From positions 33,726,682-33,790,681 of the forward strand of contig NC_087063.1 in NCBI RefSeq assembly GCF_963678635.1: a stretch of DNA of 64,000 nucleotides, in the 5' to 3' direction. Position 1 is the stretch's first letter; each line of letters starts with the position of its first letter. The notes under the pieces were generated by a model. The model was not told where the DNA came from. It made no database searches and was given only the letters and a program-made list of their open reading frames with translations. This document shows positions 33,001-45,163 of the stretch, piece after piece. A program made the translations under genes and the position numbers. The stretch is from Symsagittifera roscoffensis (taxonomy: Eukaryota > Xenacoelomorpha > Acoela > Convolutidae).

Positions 33001-35341
33001 ATTTGGATAAAAACCTATCTAATTTTATTTTGCTTTTTGAGATGCAAATTTCCCTCTTTAGGGTCCTTAGACAATAGTTTTTTGATAGTTTTCATATGAA
33101 AATGAAGCAACTCTGTCATCCTAACAAGCAAACCTTATCCCTACTTTTCATTTTACTTCACCGAGCTCACTATTTAATTTTAGTAGCTATATTCTCTGCT
33201 CGAGGTCAGAGGCTGGCTTAAAACGTGGGGATAGCGTCTTGAGTGTAAAACAGCATTTGCGCGAACCTTTTCTATTTATCAAAGAGCTCATGCTTTTGGT
33301 TTATTTGCGTCCATTCTTGAAAATTTCTCCGCAAAAAAAACAAGGAAGACGTCAAAAAGTTTAGCCATTTTGAAACATTTTCTATAATGTAGAAGTTGTC
33401 ATTCATTACGTCCATTTTGCGGCCCAGGGAAAACGCGAGCCTTTTGGTACTCTTTTGCGTAGACGGATTTTTGAGAGGGATATATTAACATAGTTGCCTA
33501 GCACTAAAATATTACTTTTTTTGCTTTATTAACAAATTTTACATCCACGCATAAAATATATTGATATAACGAGATTCTAAGAAAACTATTCACACAAATA
33601 GTATGGTACCAACCAAAACAAAAATTACATCCAATTCAATTTGTCTCAGTCCTAAAGTTCTTACGTAATTTTTGCTTGTTCATTCTATTGTTGTTTTTCT
33701 CTATCTTGACGCAGAAAAAGATTTTTGACTAAAGTTGAAGAATTTGAGTGAACCCATGATAAGCAAGTAGTAAGATTTTTTCTGAAGATCAACAAATAAA
33801 AGGGAATTAGAATAAATTAAAGTTTAAAATTGACCTATAGAAACCAAAAGCAAGGAAAAATCTAAACCGAGCTTAGCTGATTCAGCTGTGCACCACCAAA
33901 CGCTTCAAGCTACTTCCAGTTTCTCACTTCCCCAGGAAGCCACTTGACAGACCTGTCTCTAAAATCCCTCAAAGGGCGCTCGACAAACAGGCACAAACAT
34001 CAAAAATAAGATATCTATAATAACTTTATCACAAAAGTTAGGCTAAAAGGAATAGGTTTTTTGTTCAGTAAAATTTCGGCAATACAAATAATAGTTTTAG
34101 CCAAAACATTTCAAACCTCTGCTGAAGATACCGATTTCTTTGAATGAAAAAGTTTTCACACCGAAAAATGAAAAAATCGCCAATCTGATTATGCTCTGGA
34201 CTAATTTATGCTTGTTTTTTAGATTTTAACCACAATCTTGAAAACGTAACACGAACTTTGTATGTGTGGTAATTTATGTCGCAAAAAAAATCGTTACATG
34301 CCAATCGGTCGTATTAGAATCTAACACGTCGAGTTTTTACACTTGATCTTTGATTTTGTCGATAATTTGAAGTTTTTAAAACAATTATCTTTTCCTAAAA
34401 AAAAGAGGCAGTCGCATTATTCAGAGCTTTACCTTGATTCACGAACAGTCTTGTTTCATTTTGTTTTCGCTTTTTTCTAGGTAGTACGAGAAAAAGATCT
34501 GATTTAAAAAACTCAGATTTAAATGTCTAGGCATATTTGACAGTCATTGAACCATAAGTCGTTTTTTCTTACCATAACTACAAAAAAATGAGGAATTTTT
34601 TTAAAATTCACATATTTTTAGCAGTTAATTTTTTTTGACGTTTTTGTTTCCCAACTTTTTGTTACAAAACTTCCAAAATGTACTTTTCCCGAGTAACTTA
34701 AAAGGAGGAGATGTCCATGATGTACAAAGTTTTCAATACAACTTTTTCTGTGCAATTTAAAAAAAGCCACGCATAAAACAACTCAAATACGAATTGATAA
34801 TCAAAGACAAAATTTGAGACGACAAATATTATGTATCACAATTGTTTTCCACAAAAAAAAATAGGCGCCCGGAATGGAACATCTTCAACAATGACAAAAA
34901 AAAACATAAAAAATATCAAATAAAATTTCTTTTCAAAAAGTCTTTTTCGGAGAAGCAATAACAAACAATTTGAAAAAGCAAATCCTCTAGGCTATAAAAT
35001 TTCAAAACTAGGTTGTTTTTTTTTTGATAAAAAGAAAAAAATATCCAAGATTTCCCAGAGCGCGATATGAGTTTTGACTTTTCAGAGCGCGATATGACTT
35101 TTGTGAAAAAAAAATAATTTTGTCATTAAGGTTCTTCACAAGCGTTGAATGTAAAAAAGAACCGTTGAACATAGTGCCAAAAAACCGTTGAACATAGTGT
35201 CCATCTTACATTCCAGCATGAGCTCTGAAATATGGATTGAATGCAACTTTTATATACCTGATTTTCTTTCAAAATAAGTTCTTGTAAAATAGCCAGTACC
35301 AAGAGTTAGTAAAAAAGCAATACTTTTGACAATAAAAAAAA
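33001..35341. other. AT-rich intergenic stretch
   Basis: No gene recognised. Two small direct repeats are visible: CAGAGCGCGATATGA at about 35056 and 35083, and AACCGTTGAACATAGTG at about 35160 and 35188. Otherwise homopolymer-rich A/T sequence. Confidence 0.5.
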
Positions 35342-35960
35342 GATCCAGACACTCTAGAGAACTACAGATCAACGTCAATAATTGAAACACTATCAAAAGT
35401 CTTCGAAGAAGTGTTATACAAACAAAAAAGTGACCATCATTTCTCCAATAATTTCCTAAGCACGTTCATGTCGCATTTAGAACATTCTACTCAACAATCG
35501 ACGTAATTACAATACTATAACGCACAAACCATTTCAAAATTTATTTTTTGAGAATAACAAATTTGTAGCATGCTTCTTCTTAGACCTAAGCAATTCAATT
35601 CTAATGATCACAGGTTAAGCGAAAGATAGAACTGATGGGTGTTTCTGAAAGTACAGTTCAAATGATAAATTCTTCCAATCTTGAACCGATAAGCAATCGT
35701 AAACAGAAAACATTTATCAATAGAACTGAATCAAACTAAATTTCCTTACATCAGGTGGTCCCACAGGTTACTGTACTGGGACCACTCATTTTGAATCTTT
35801 ACATCAATCATCTAAATAAGCAACTAACTGACTCAAGTAAAGTAGTAAGAATGCCGACGACACATAACTCTTCTGTGAACAACATGGTGTAAATATTTCA
35901 AAGTGTAGAACAAAGCTACAACAAACAAAATTATACCAACCCCTTTTCCTAAAACTGATA
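35342..35960 (+). pseudogene. LINE reverse transcriptase relic
   Basis: Plus-strand fragments match the order of a CR1/Jockey-like RT. LENYRSTSIIETLSKVFEEV (about 35350-35415) corresponds to the NYRPISLL-x-LSKVFE finger motif. VPQVTVLGPLILNLYINHL (about 35759-35815) corresponds to motif B, GVPQGSVLGPLLFxxYINDL. ADDT lies near 35853-35864 (motif C, YADDT). The fragments lie in different frames with a stop after ADDT, so the copy is an old relic. Element edges are not visible; coordinates bracket the motifs. Confidence 0.7.
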
Positions 35961-37560
35961 GCAAAAAAAAACAGAATTTATCAATTTCATTTAAAAGAAA
36001 TCAAGAAAAAGTGGCAAAAGAATTTCAATTTCATTAGAAAAAAAGTGAATTGAAGAAAAAGTGCAGCATTTTGGAAGATTTTCGATCAGTTTTTATCTTT
36101 CCAAAAAAAGTTAAATTGACTTAAAAAGATAATGATTTAGGAAAATTGATATATTAAAATTATCAAAAAAAAAACCACTTGCAATAAAAAGACGAACTCT
36201 GATAATCAACGCACTTGTCATCAGTCATCTACTTTACCCAGCTTTTCCCTCAAAGGGAATTTCTTCAAGTTTGATCATCTCGTTTTAAAACCATTTAACT
36301 TGGTAATGAAAATATGCTGCGATTGTGTAAAATTTGATCCATCGTACAATCTGAAACTTAAGTATAACTTTCTACCTATTTTAAAGTTTCCAATTGGTCA
36401 TTTTTGATAAGTCAAAAATAAATGACAGACAATTTATTTAGAAAATGAATATAAACACGATGAAATTGAAGAAAGCTTAAGAACAAAAAAAATTTTCTGT
36501 ACTGAACACTTTATTGATAAACATGTTGAAATCATATTGATGAACACATGGAATTTGTCATTTTTGGAAAGTCAAGAAAAAATTACTGCCAATTTATTTA
36601 GTAAAGAAATATCAACACAATAAAATTGAAGTAAGCTCAAGAACAAAAAGCTATTCTGTACTCGAGAAATTTGATGAACACATTGAAAGATCAATTTTCA
36701 AAAAATTTTCATCAAAGAATGATTTTAAATAAGATTTTGATTCGTAAAAAAATGAAATGAAGTTTCAGAACTGTTTTTTTGCTACTATTTGATGACGATT
36801 ATTTTTTGACAACCAATGGTAAGCTTTCACGAAAAAAAACTGAAAATTTCTTAATTTTACGTTAGTTTAATCGCTTAAATTATACTCTAATACTGAAATT
36901 TGATGTTAAAACAAATGCTATACTTTGGTGTCGCGCATTCATTGCAAAATGCAGTTGGAGAGTTCAATTTTCAATAATAAAAAATTTATTGCAAAGGGCC
37001 TACTTAGGCCTAAGAAGGAGGATTGCTGACTGGTTTCACCCGCTCGATGAAAAATGAAAGGTTTCACACTGCTTTTTTCAACAATGGAAAACTTTGTCCA
37101 CACCGAAAACTTTTTAGCATAGTCCAAATCAACAAAAGGAAATGTTGTCGCCTGTCTAAACTGTTTTGGTACTAATTATTTTTGTGGTACAAAAAAATTG
37201 AAACACACCACAAACAAAAACCTTCACCATTTTCAAGGATTGGAACATTTATAAATGGTTTTACTGAGCTGTACAGTACACATTTATCTTCTTATCAATT
37301 GACTTCTAAGCCTCTGGCGACCCATAATTTTTTCATTGTATTCATAATTAATTCGTTTATTTGGAAATCAAGACAATTCCAATTCTCGTTCAAACTTTTA
37401 TTTTATAAGAAAACATAAATTTTTCTGTTTTTTGGATCATTGGCCCGTTCTGCTTTCAATTTAATCTATTCATTGCTTCGTTCCCTAATTGCAATACGAC
37501 AGAGAACACGAAAACTTTCATGGGTTTGTCTCACTAAAAACAAATTTAGGGAAAAAAAGC
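35961..37560. other. AT-rich intergenic stretch with local duplication
   Basis: Apart from the tandem duplication at 36398-36715 I see no structure. The short open frames here (for example 36939-37127 and 37182-37418) show no recognisable motif. Confidence 0.5.
36398..36715. repeat. Tandem duplication of about 160 bp
   Basis: 36398-36557 and 36558-36715 begin with TCATTTTTGATAAGTCAA and TCATTTTTGGAAAGTCAA and stay alignable to their ends (shared AATTTATTTAG, AAAATTGAAG, TTCTGTACT). Divergence is moderate, so the duplication is not recent. Confidence 0.75.
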
Positions 37561-37581
37561 CGAGAGAGAGAGAGAGAGAGG

Positions 37582-37613
<32 letters not shown>

Positions 37614-37616
37614 AAG
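37561..37616. repeat. GA microsatellite
   Basis: A nearly pure (GA)n run with a few AA and GG interruptions. The RERE-rich reading of the open frame crossing it is an artefact. Confidence 0.95.
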
Positions 37617-37739
37617 ACTTAAATTGCGAAGCTGTGCCAAACGCCAATGCCTATGAATAACAGAAATACGTATTAATTTAAACAAGCAGACCCATTGCAG
37701 CTAGAGCTGCTACTGAAAAGAAGCAACATTTATCCTTGT

Positions 37740-39110
37740 CAGTAAAAAAGTAGCTGGGGGTAGCTGGATGAAAGAATGGAGGGATTGGAGGCGGGATAGA
37801 TGGATATAGCTGGATATTTGGATGGAAGCTTGGACGAACGTTTAGATGGTTGACTAGATGCCTGTTTCTAGGAATGGATGGCTTATCTGATGGCTGGATC
37901 GAAAGATGACTGGCTGGATGCTTGGATGGCATGATGGATGACGGGCTAGTTGGATGACTGTTTTGATGATAATATGGATGGAAGGGCTAGAAGGATGTAT
38001 AAACGGTTGATTGCAAGAAAAATTGTATTGATGGCTGGCTGGATAGCTAGACGGATAGATGGCTGGCTGCATGATGGTTATCAGGATAAAGAGGTGGCTG
38101 ATTGGATGACCAGGTCCATGGATGACTGGTGGGATGAAAGGATGAAATGAATGGCTAGATTGATGCATGACTTGATGAATGGATGCGGCAGGACGACTAT
38201 CTAGATAAATGAAATGGTTAGATAAATGATGAATGGCTGGATGGATGACTGCCTGAACGTCTAGATGGGAGTGCTGGGTGGATTGCAGGATAATTGATAG
38301 CCGGAAGAGATGCGTGGATCGCTGGATGAACGGATAGATGACAAGATGCGTGGAGGACTAGATTGATAGTTGGATGGCTGGTTGACTGGATGAAAGGCAT
38401 GATGCATGGATGCCTGAATGGGCTAGATCGATGTATGTCCAGATGAAATAGGTTCTAAGGATGATGGACGGATGGATGGATGGTTGTTTGTATGGACAGA
38501 TGGCTGGATAAAGGGTTGCCTGGTTGTAGAAATTATTCATTGGCTTGACGGCGGTTAAAAAAAATGTCCATTTTTGTTGATGCATGGGAATGAGGAGGTG
38601 AAACATACGGGTGGAGGGGTCGATAAATGCATGGATGGCCGGATAGAAGATCGAATGAAGGTCTTGACGGCTGGTTGGAGTAATCGATTGCTTGAGTGAT
38701 GACTGAAACGATGTGTGACAGCTTAGGAGGATAGATAGCTGGTTAGATGGATGGTCGTTTATTTGATGGCTATATAGACGGTTGGTAGAAATACCGTTGA
38801 TTGGATGGCTATATGGTTGGATGGGTAGCTGAATTGGTGTATGATTGAAATATTCGATCGACAGATGGCTAGATGCCATGGTGAATGAAAGGTTCGATGG
38901 AACGATCAGTTGATGAATCTATGGCTGGATTTCCTAATGAATGGTTGGATGGTTGAATCAAATGACTCGATGGATAGAGAGATGGCTAGATGAATGGATG
39001 ATCGGCTGGTTGGATGGATGGCTAGTTGAAGGAATGATTTGAAGGATGGCTGAAGGGTGGATAAATAACTGTACGGCTGAATTGGTCGATGGATGACTGG
39101 TTGGATTTGA
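37740..39110. repeat. Degenerate GGAT/GGCT satellite of about 1.4 kb
   Basis: The plus strand is built from variants of GGATGGAT, GGCTGGATGA and GATGGATGGC. Four-base periodicity is strong but units are heavily mutated. All three minus-strand frames stay partly open as His/Pro/Ser/Ile-rich low-complexity peptides, so the apparent 60-173 codon ORFs are by-products. A non-repeat island (about 38525-38585) resembles the sequence at 37710-37750 just outside the satellite, which hints at internal duplication. Confidence 0.9.
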
Positions 39111-40585
39111 GGCGGCCGGCACAAATTGAAGCAGTCTTGTTTGGAATCCCCAACACCTAAGAGTAAATTAAAAGCAGCCGCCAAGGGTGCTCAAAATGTT
39201 TGAAATTTTAGAAAAAAATGTCAACCCTGGGATAGAGTTAGGTCAATCAAAAATATCTAGGCCATGGTTTCAAATGGTGACAGTACCTTGACAATAGCAC
39301 AAAAATAAAACGACAAGGTAAAACTAAGAGAAGAATTTTTTCTCAATTTTAAATTTGAAAACTCATAAACACGGCATATCACAATACTTAAAATTCGTCG
39401 AACAATCATATTTGAAATTCAATGAAGAACCACTGAGATAAAAAATGTGTAGAGAATTTCAAATTTAGAATACTTCTCAATCATTTTTTTTTTCAAAAAT
39501 TTTGAAAAAAAAAATTAAAAAAAAGGAACGGAGCAATCTTATAGTGTACCCGTAGAGAACTCCATCACAGAGTTGAGGGTTTTGAATTGTGTTAGACTTT
39601 TTAGATTTAAGTTTTCAAACAAAAAACCTGAAAAACATTTTAAAAGATGTTTGAGAAACCGTCAGGTTATGAGTCTTATTATACCCGATTAAAAAACGTC
39701 AAATGCATTTTTTGGAACATTTTTAAAACATAATCTAAAGTCGAAATTCTTCAAAACATCAAAAAGATGTTTTTGGTAACCACAAATGTTTAGACATTGA
39801 TTTTTGGAGGCCTATTTTGAATCCCCTCAGACAACTCCATAAGATTGCAAACTATGGTTTTTTCAATTAAAAGCTGGAACGAAAACCGCACGTCACATAA
39901 TGTATGGATGAAAAAATCAAACCTTTTCAGAACACTATACTGCGCTGCTTTTCTGCTCCCCTCCCATTTGGGCATTAAACTCTTACAATCAGGCCTTTCA
40001 TGTCGGGCCGCCCTGTGATGCAGTCACATGCTGGCATCAAATTCTTTCAATCGGGTCTTTCAACTTAGCTAGCATTTAAAGTTTGCTAAAACGGAAAAAT
40101 TTCTTGAGCATTACAAAACTCGATATAGCTTAAACGTGCAAAAACTCTTTCGTTACACATACAAACTGTATTACGCATAAACATGGTGAGATGCTTGTCA
40201 CGCGCATAAAAAGATGATAAAAACGAAAATGATAAAATGATAATTCGATCGAAATTAAAAGAAAATGTAATCAGAGATTAGGTAAAGTATTATGTTCCTT
40301 ACAGTGGTGTGGTTTTTGATTGGTGAAAATTTTAAAATATAAATCTGGTTTTTGTTGTGAGACAAAGAGTTGACAAAAATACCTTAGAAAAAGTAATTAA
40401 TGTGCATAACGAAAGTCATTCCACCGCGAGTTTCTGCTGTCGGCGTAATTTTTTTTCTGCAATACGCCTTTCTTCAATTTCTTTGTCATTTGGATTGCCT
40501 TAAAATTAAAATTCCATACTGTTTTTCGAGCAGCGATGAATAACAGCAATTTTCTAAATTCGAAAATGCTCTTTTTTTGAGCAGC
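39111..40585. other. AT-rich intergenic stretch
   Basis: No gene recognised. Near 39985-40065 a short direct repeat of the type ATCAGGCCTTTCA / ATCGGGTCTTTCA is visible. The rest is A/T-rich up to the assembly gap. Confidence 0.5.
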
Positions 40586-40785
40586 NNNNNNNNNNNNNNN
40601 NNNNNNNNNNNNNNNNNNNNNNNNNNNNNNNNNNNNNNNNNNNNNNNNNNNNNNNNNNNNNNNNNNNNNNNNNNNNNNNNNNNNNNNNNNNNNNNNNNNN
40701 NNNNNNNNNNNNNNNNNNNNNNNNNNNNNNNNNNNNNNNNNNNNNNNNNNNNNNNNNNNNNNNNNNNNNNNNNNNNNNNNNNNNN
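40586..40785. other. Assembly gap (200 Ns)
   Basis: Exactly 200 consecutive N. The round number suggests a placeholder, so true distance and continuity across it are unknown. Open frames running through it are meaningless. Confidence 0.99.
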
Positions 40786-41231
40786 AAAAACCAATTGACT
40801 TCTAGTCGGCTCTTCGCTTTTGAGATTTTTCTCATGGGTGCGCTTTTCTCAAATGCCTTGGAAACAATATGAAAAAACTTGTAAGGTATTTCATCAGATT
40901 AATCCAGTTTGTATATCTCGCGCCATGGGACAATCTTTCAATTTAACTTTTTTTGGACATATTTTTCCCTATTGAAACAAAACTTTGTTGGTGGGTTTTT
41001 TTTTTCTGAATGCCACAGTCAGAAAAATGCAGAATCCAAATGATCTGCTTTGATGTTCTATTAAAAAAGGAAACAATTTTACCAATCTCCTTTTGTAACT
41101 TAGGGAAAACATTTAGATAATTTGGCTGTAACTCGGGTACGATCATCAGGTGAGTTTGAGCTATCAATAATTGGGTCAATGTTTTGTTTCTGAGAATTAT
41201 TCTTCTCAGTAGTTGATATAATAGTTACCAG
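40786..41231. other. Flank of the LTR element insertion
   Basis: AT-rich sequence with no recognised gene. Its last four bases (CCAG, 41228-41231) are the left copy of the target site duplication. Confidence 0.6.
41228..41231. repeat. Target site duplication, left copy (CCAG)
   Basis: CCAG directly precedes the left LTR (TGAGTT...) and recurs directly after the right LTR (...ATTCCA) at 58727-58730. Four to six bases is the usual length for Ty3/gypsy integrases. The extra A in common (ACCAG) overlaps the LTR end, so a 5-bp reading is possible. Confidence 0.8.
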
Positions 41232-41641
41232 TGAGTTATGACCGATGTGGTTAACTCATAGAGTAATTTCGGATAGGGTACACCGTCTGCTCGTCACGCT
41301 ATCTTATTTTCGGCCGGATATATTCGTGCAACTTCTTAGTCTAATACCGATCCTAATCTTACTCTTATACTTTCTAGTCTCAGAGTGTTTAACTAGTCTC
41401 TGCTAGGCTCAATAGATCTAGGGTATACTGGTTTGTTGCGGCTGCTGAAGTTCTCTTGGAGAGACAACTAATTTCTAAGTTAAATTCAAATCTCTCTGGT
41501 GCTGAAATTACAAGTAATTTCAGCACTTACAAATAAGTGGGTTGTTAGTTAGATGGATCATGATTGGTTAATATTAAATACTTTACAGTGGTAAATTATC
41601 TAATTTATCCAATCATAAAATATAGTTTAGATCAGGTTCCA
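41232..41641 (-). repeat. 3' LTR of the Ty3/gypsy element
   Basis: On the minus strand it runs TGGAAC...CTCA, so it has the TG...CA ends of an LTR. It is the same length as the copy at 58317-58726 and differs by about eight substitutions without indels. It includes the near-palindrome GCTGAAATTACAAGTAATTT.. near 41500-41525. Confidence 0.95.
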
Positions 41642-41649
41642 CCCATCCG
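41642..41649 (-). other. Short purine-rich tract (putative PPT)
   Basis: Read on the minus strand the bases directly before the 3' LTR are CGGATGGG, seven of eight purines. This is where plus-strand DNA synthesis would be primed. The tract is short, so the assignment rests on position. Confidence 0.45.
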
Positions 41650-43473
41650 GGTTTTACAGAGTTTTTTAGAATTATCTTTCTGCAATTCAAAGGATGGATG
41701 ATGAACGTTGGTATTTGGCGAACATCGTATTCTTGTCCGGTTCCTCTTGTTAGAGAAGTTCCAGGACGCTGGAGTTAGGGACATCAATCGTTGTGTCGTC
41801 TTGTGACAACGACTGTGTTTCCCAATGAAATCAATCTGATTTCAAAATGGTTTGCTATGACGGGTTTTTCTGTATTATGTAGAAAACTTGTTTTGTGTTC
41901 AACCTCGTCTGGGAATGGCGTGGAGATTGTGTGAGGAAGGGATGCCTTGTAACTCGGATCTGTACGTATACTTGAACATCGAGGTGGTCATTGGTCTAGT
42001 TCAATGAAGTCCTTTTCTGCGAAGTCAAGTCGTACTCTAAATCCTTTGAGTTGTGATTGTGGACGGCATATCGGTTGTGGTTAGCCATTCTTGTTCGAGT
42101 GTAATGGGATCATTTTGTCTTTGGATGTTCGTCTTTGTTGTTGTGTGTTGATCTATATACTGCAAGGTATGATTTACATTTTATAAAATTTTTATTAGTT
42201 TGGTTTTTTAATCATGAATTTAGTTAGTTGTTTTCACAAAAGCATTTTGTTTCAGTTCGGTTATTTTGAAGAGTTACTCACCCTTGAGTACCTCTTTTTT
42301 AAAAGAGAAGTGTGGTCACAAAGCGTGGATGTAGCGCGGTGGGTTAGGCCGGCTATAGAGCATGGTCAGGACGTCCTCTCTGGTGGGTTAGGCCAGGAGT
42401 GGAAGTATGGTTTCGTGCGGTTTCTTTGAGAGGTCCTGTTATGTGATAACGTTTTATTTTGGGTTTATGTTGGTCTTTCTTATGTTTCTTTGGTTGTGTC
42501 CTTTTTTCAAAAATCAAATTGTTTTTGTTATGGGTTTGTCTTTCGACTTTTTTGTGTTTTATTATTTCTTTCTTAGACTTTATAATAGTCTTCAAAAGGA
42601 TAAATTATCCAGTTTTAAACAGAGTTAATACGGTTTGTGTACCGTTGGTTTTCTTTTTTTAGTCATGCTGTTATTTTATGATTTGTGGTGTTTAGTAAGC
42701 TGCGTTGGTTAGTTTGGTTTAGTATATAATTCCTTTCCAACCGGGTTAAAGGAAAGTTTGAAACTTGTTATCGTGTGTTAGAGTTGTTAAGTGTGAAAAC
42801 TTGAAACTTAAAATCATTATTTAAACAATTCTTCGTGGGCGAGCTGTGCGAGTTTGGATAGAATTCCTAAGCGAGTGAATGAAAATATCAAAACGTTAGT
42901 ACTGCATTTTCATTTTATTAATTTATTACATAGAATTTCAATTTTAATGCTAGTTTTTGGGGGAAATTTAAAGTTATAAATTTTCATCATAATTAAATTT
43001 ACTGCTTTATGGGGGAATAATTTATAAATTAATTTACTACATTTGGTATGAATTTCATCAGATTATCTTGCGTAAAATATTAATGAAGTTAAGAAGAATT
43101 TTAACAAATTTATTTTTTATTTTTCTTTTCTGTTTTTTTTTTCAGATGATCGTGGTATGAAGACTAAAAATGTAAAAGAAACATGAGTAAAGAATGGTTA
43201 GTACTAATTTAAATTTATTAGTTAAGAATATTTTAAAATTATACTTACCTGTTAATCGTCTGGGAAAAAACCGTGGGGAAAGAGGTCGTGTATTATGTCC
43301 GAATTTGTTAGTAATTTTGCTAGTATGCGAATGATGTATTTAGTTTGGAGCAGTGGCCAAAGCAATTGAAGTGCTTTAAGTGTTTTTAGTTCTTCGGTGC
43401 CTACTGCAAACTCATAAGTTGTGTTTTGAATGAGTTTATATATTTTGTGATTATATTTAGTATTGTGAATAAA
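41650..43473 (-). other. 3' noncoding region of the LTR element
   Basis: About 1.8 kb between the last ORF and the 3' LTR. The only sizeable minus-strand frame is a Lys/His-rich 80-codon stretch (42595-42353) with no recognised motif. Parts of this region (41650-41710, 42240-42310 and 42480-42530) have counterparts next to the diverged LTR at 63131-63970, so at least portions are an element-specific 3' region. Confidence 0.6.
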
Positions 43474-45063
43474 TTATAATATTGGGATTTCTATAGGTTG
43501 GATAAATTCATGTGGGATAAGGAAGGGTCTGGATTCTTCGGCATTAAAGGTCTTCGTGATGGGACAAAATATATTCATTTGTGTTACTGGGTCATAATTG
43601 CGGAGGATGCCGTGGAGGTTAGTATCCTTGATGCAATAGGTGAAATTAAGCAAAAATGGTGAAGTGGATTTCGAGTTAAGAAACTGAAAACGATGGTGTG
43701 GTTGTCTTGATGTAGTATGTAAATCAAAATGATTTTGCATAAAGCGATAGTATGTATATGTATGAGTCTGTTTAGTGCGTAACATAATGTCGTGTGAACA
43801 GTGCAAATCGCGTTCATGTGGTGCAAGGAAGTGAAAAGTTAGTGAAAATAACTGAAATTTTTCTTTAAAACTTTCGTAAGCTTGAATATCAGTTAGTGCT
43901 TCAGAAATGATGTGATCATATTTTCTATCAAAAATATTAAGTTTGAATACATATGACGTTTTGATGAAGAATTTTTCTGTTAGTTGTGGGTTAGCGAAGC
44001 GGTCGCCATCTAGAAATTGGTCTTGATTAGTTCGGATGATATTATGGTCGTAATATTCTATTGTAAATTTGTTAGCTCCGGGTGCAGTGAATGTTTTTAG
44101 TGATTTTTTATATCCTATAAAAGTAAATTGTCTAGGTGTTAGTGTTGCGGTGAGTCTATATAGCATATCTTTATTCTTTTCTATATCGTTATGAGTACTA
44201 GATAGTGGCAGGCAAAGGGGATTAGTAAAATGGTAATATGCTGTCCAGTGAATTGTCGGCATTAAAACATGTTCATCTACAAAACTACGTGTGTCGTTAG
44301 TGTCGTTAGGTGTGTTTAAAGTATATTGTGGGAATGAGGGTAAGGTGATTGCTAGAAAATCTTTCGTGTTGGTGTGGTGTGGATGATTAATATATTCGCA
44401 GGCTGTTCCTGGTTGGGTCGGGAATGGATGGTTCGGGAATTTTCTTTTGAAAGTGCGATAAGCTCGGTGAGTGATATTTGATGATTCGGTGGATGTGGAT
44501 GATTGTGCTAATGATGCAGTGTAAGCTGGAGAGGGTTTAGGAGTAGGTGGGTTTGAGGATTCTATTGTGGATGAAATTTGATTTATAGTGAGGGTGTTAG
44601 GGTGTATTAGCTGTTGTTGTAGGGTGATAAAATGTTCGAGTTCCTGGGTGATTTGGGGGGTATCTGGAGAATTATTAGATGATCGGTCGGAATGAAATGG
44701 AGAAAAGGTTGGGGTTACTTGTGAAGCATAAGAAGGAGTAGAAACGGATGGGAGTGGGTTATTTGGTGGGATCGGTTGAAAAGGGGGTTTTGAAAAAACT
44801 GAGGAGTTGGTTTGAAAATTATTGGATGGAGATGGTTCGGAGTCTGCAAATTCGTCAGGGGTTTCTATATTAGGGTTATTAAGTTGTGAAATGGAGTATA
44901 AAACTGAAATATCTGAATTAGTATCCGAGTTCATGCTTGATGATATATTAACAATTGGAAAATTGGGTGGCGGGAAAGCAAAAAGTGGGATTATTGGGAT
45001 TGGAGTGTTGAGGTTGGTTGGATGGGAATTTGAGTGGTGTAGGGATCCAAGTTGTCGGCTCAT
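43474..45063 (-). CDS. Intact 529-codon ORF of unknown function in the LTR element
   Basis: ATG at 45061-45063, stop TAA at 43474-43476, no internal break. The first 200 residues are rich in Ser, Pro, Thr and Asn (SPSNNFQTNSSVFSKPPF and similar) and probably disordered. The rest has mixed composition with aromatic-rich stretches (HWTAYYHFTNPLCLPL, TYYRFMQNHFDLH) and a few cysteines. I see no membrane segment, no signal peptide and no known retroelement domain. It follows the env-like region and is the second-longest intact frame of the element after gag. An accessory protein or a detached part of an env-like precursor are both possible; I do not recognise it. Confidence 0.65.
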   Translation of the reverse strand: MSRQLGSLHHSNSHPTNLNTPIPIIPLFAFPPPNFPIVNISSSMNSDTNSDISVLYSISQLNNPNIETPDEFADSEPSPSNNFQTNSSVFSKPPFQPIPPNNPLPSVSTPSYASQVTPTFSPFHSDRSSNNSPDTPQITQELEHFITLQQQLIHPNTLTINQISSTIESSNPPTPKPSPAYTASLAQSSTSTESSNITHRAYRTFKRKFPNHPFPTQPGTACEYINHPHHTNTKDFLAITLPSFPQYTLNTPNDTNDTRSFVDEHVLMPTIHWTAYYHFTNPLCLPLSSTHNDIEKNKDMLYRLTATLTPRQFTFIGYKKSLKTFTAPGANKFTIEYYDHNIIRTNQDQFLDGDRFANPQLTEKFFIKTSYVFKLNIFDRKYDHIISEALTDIQAYESFKEKFQLFSLTFHFLAPHERDLHCSHDIMLRTKQTHTYTYYRFMQNHFDLHTTSRQPHHRFQFLNSKSTSPFLLNFTYCIKDTNLHGILRNYDPVTQMNIFCPITKTFNAEESRPFLIPHEFIQPIEIPIL

Positions 45064-45163
45064 CGTGGGCTAAAAAAATGATTATTTTGAGACTGAAAAG
45101 CGGTGGTATGGGGTTGTTCTATAATTTGTTCATATGTATTATCATCTTGTGAATGATGTGTCA

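Noticed and set aside
37440-37622. Small plus-strand protein with Arg/Glu repeat end
   Set aside because: The charged end is the GA microsatellite; the rest has no motif.
37678-39184. His/Pro/Ser-rich minus-strand frames of 60-173 codons
   Set aside because: Translation of a four-base satellite leaves frames open by composition; several frames are open at once and the peptides are low complexity.
40486-40835. Frames spanning the N block
   Set aside because: They consist mostly of undetermined residues across an assembly gap.
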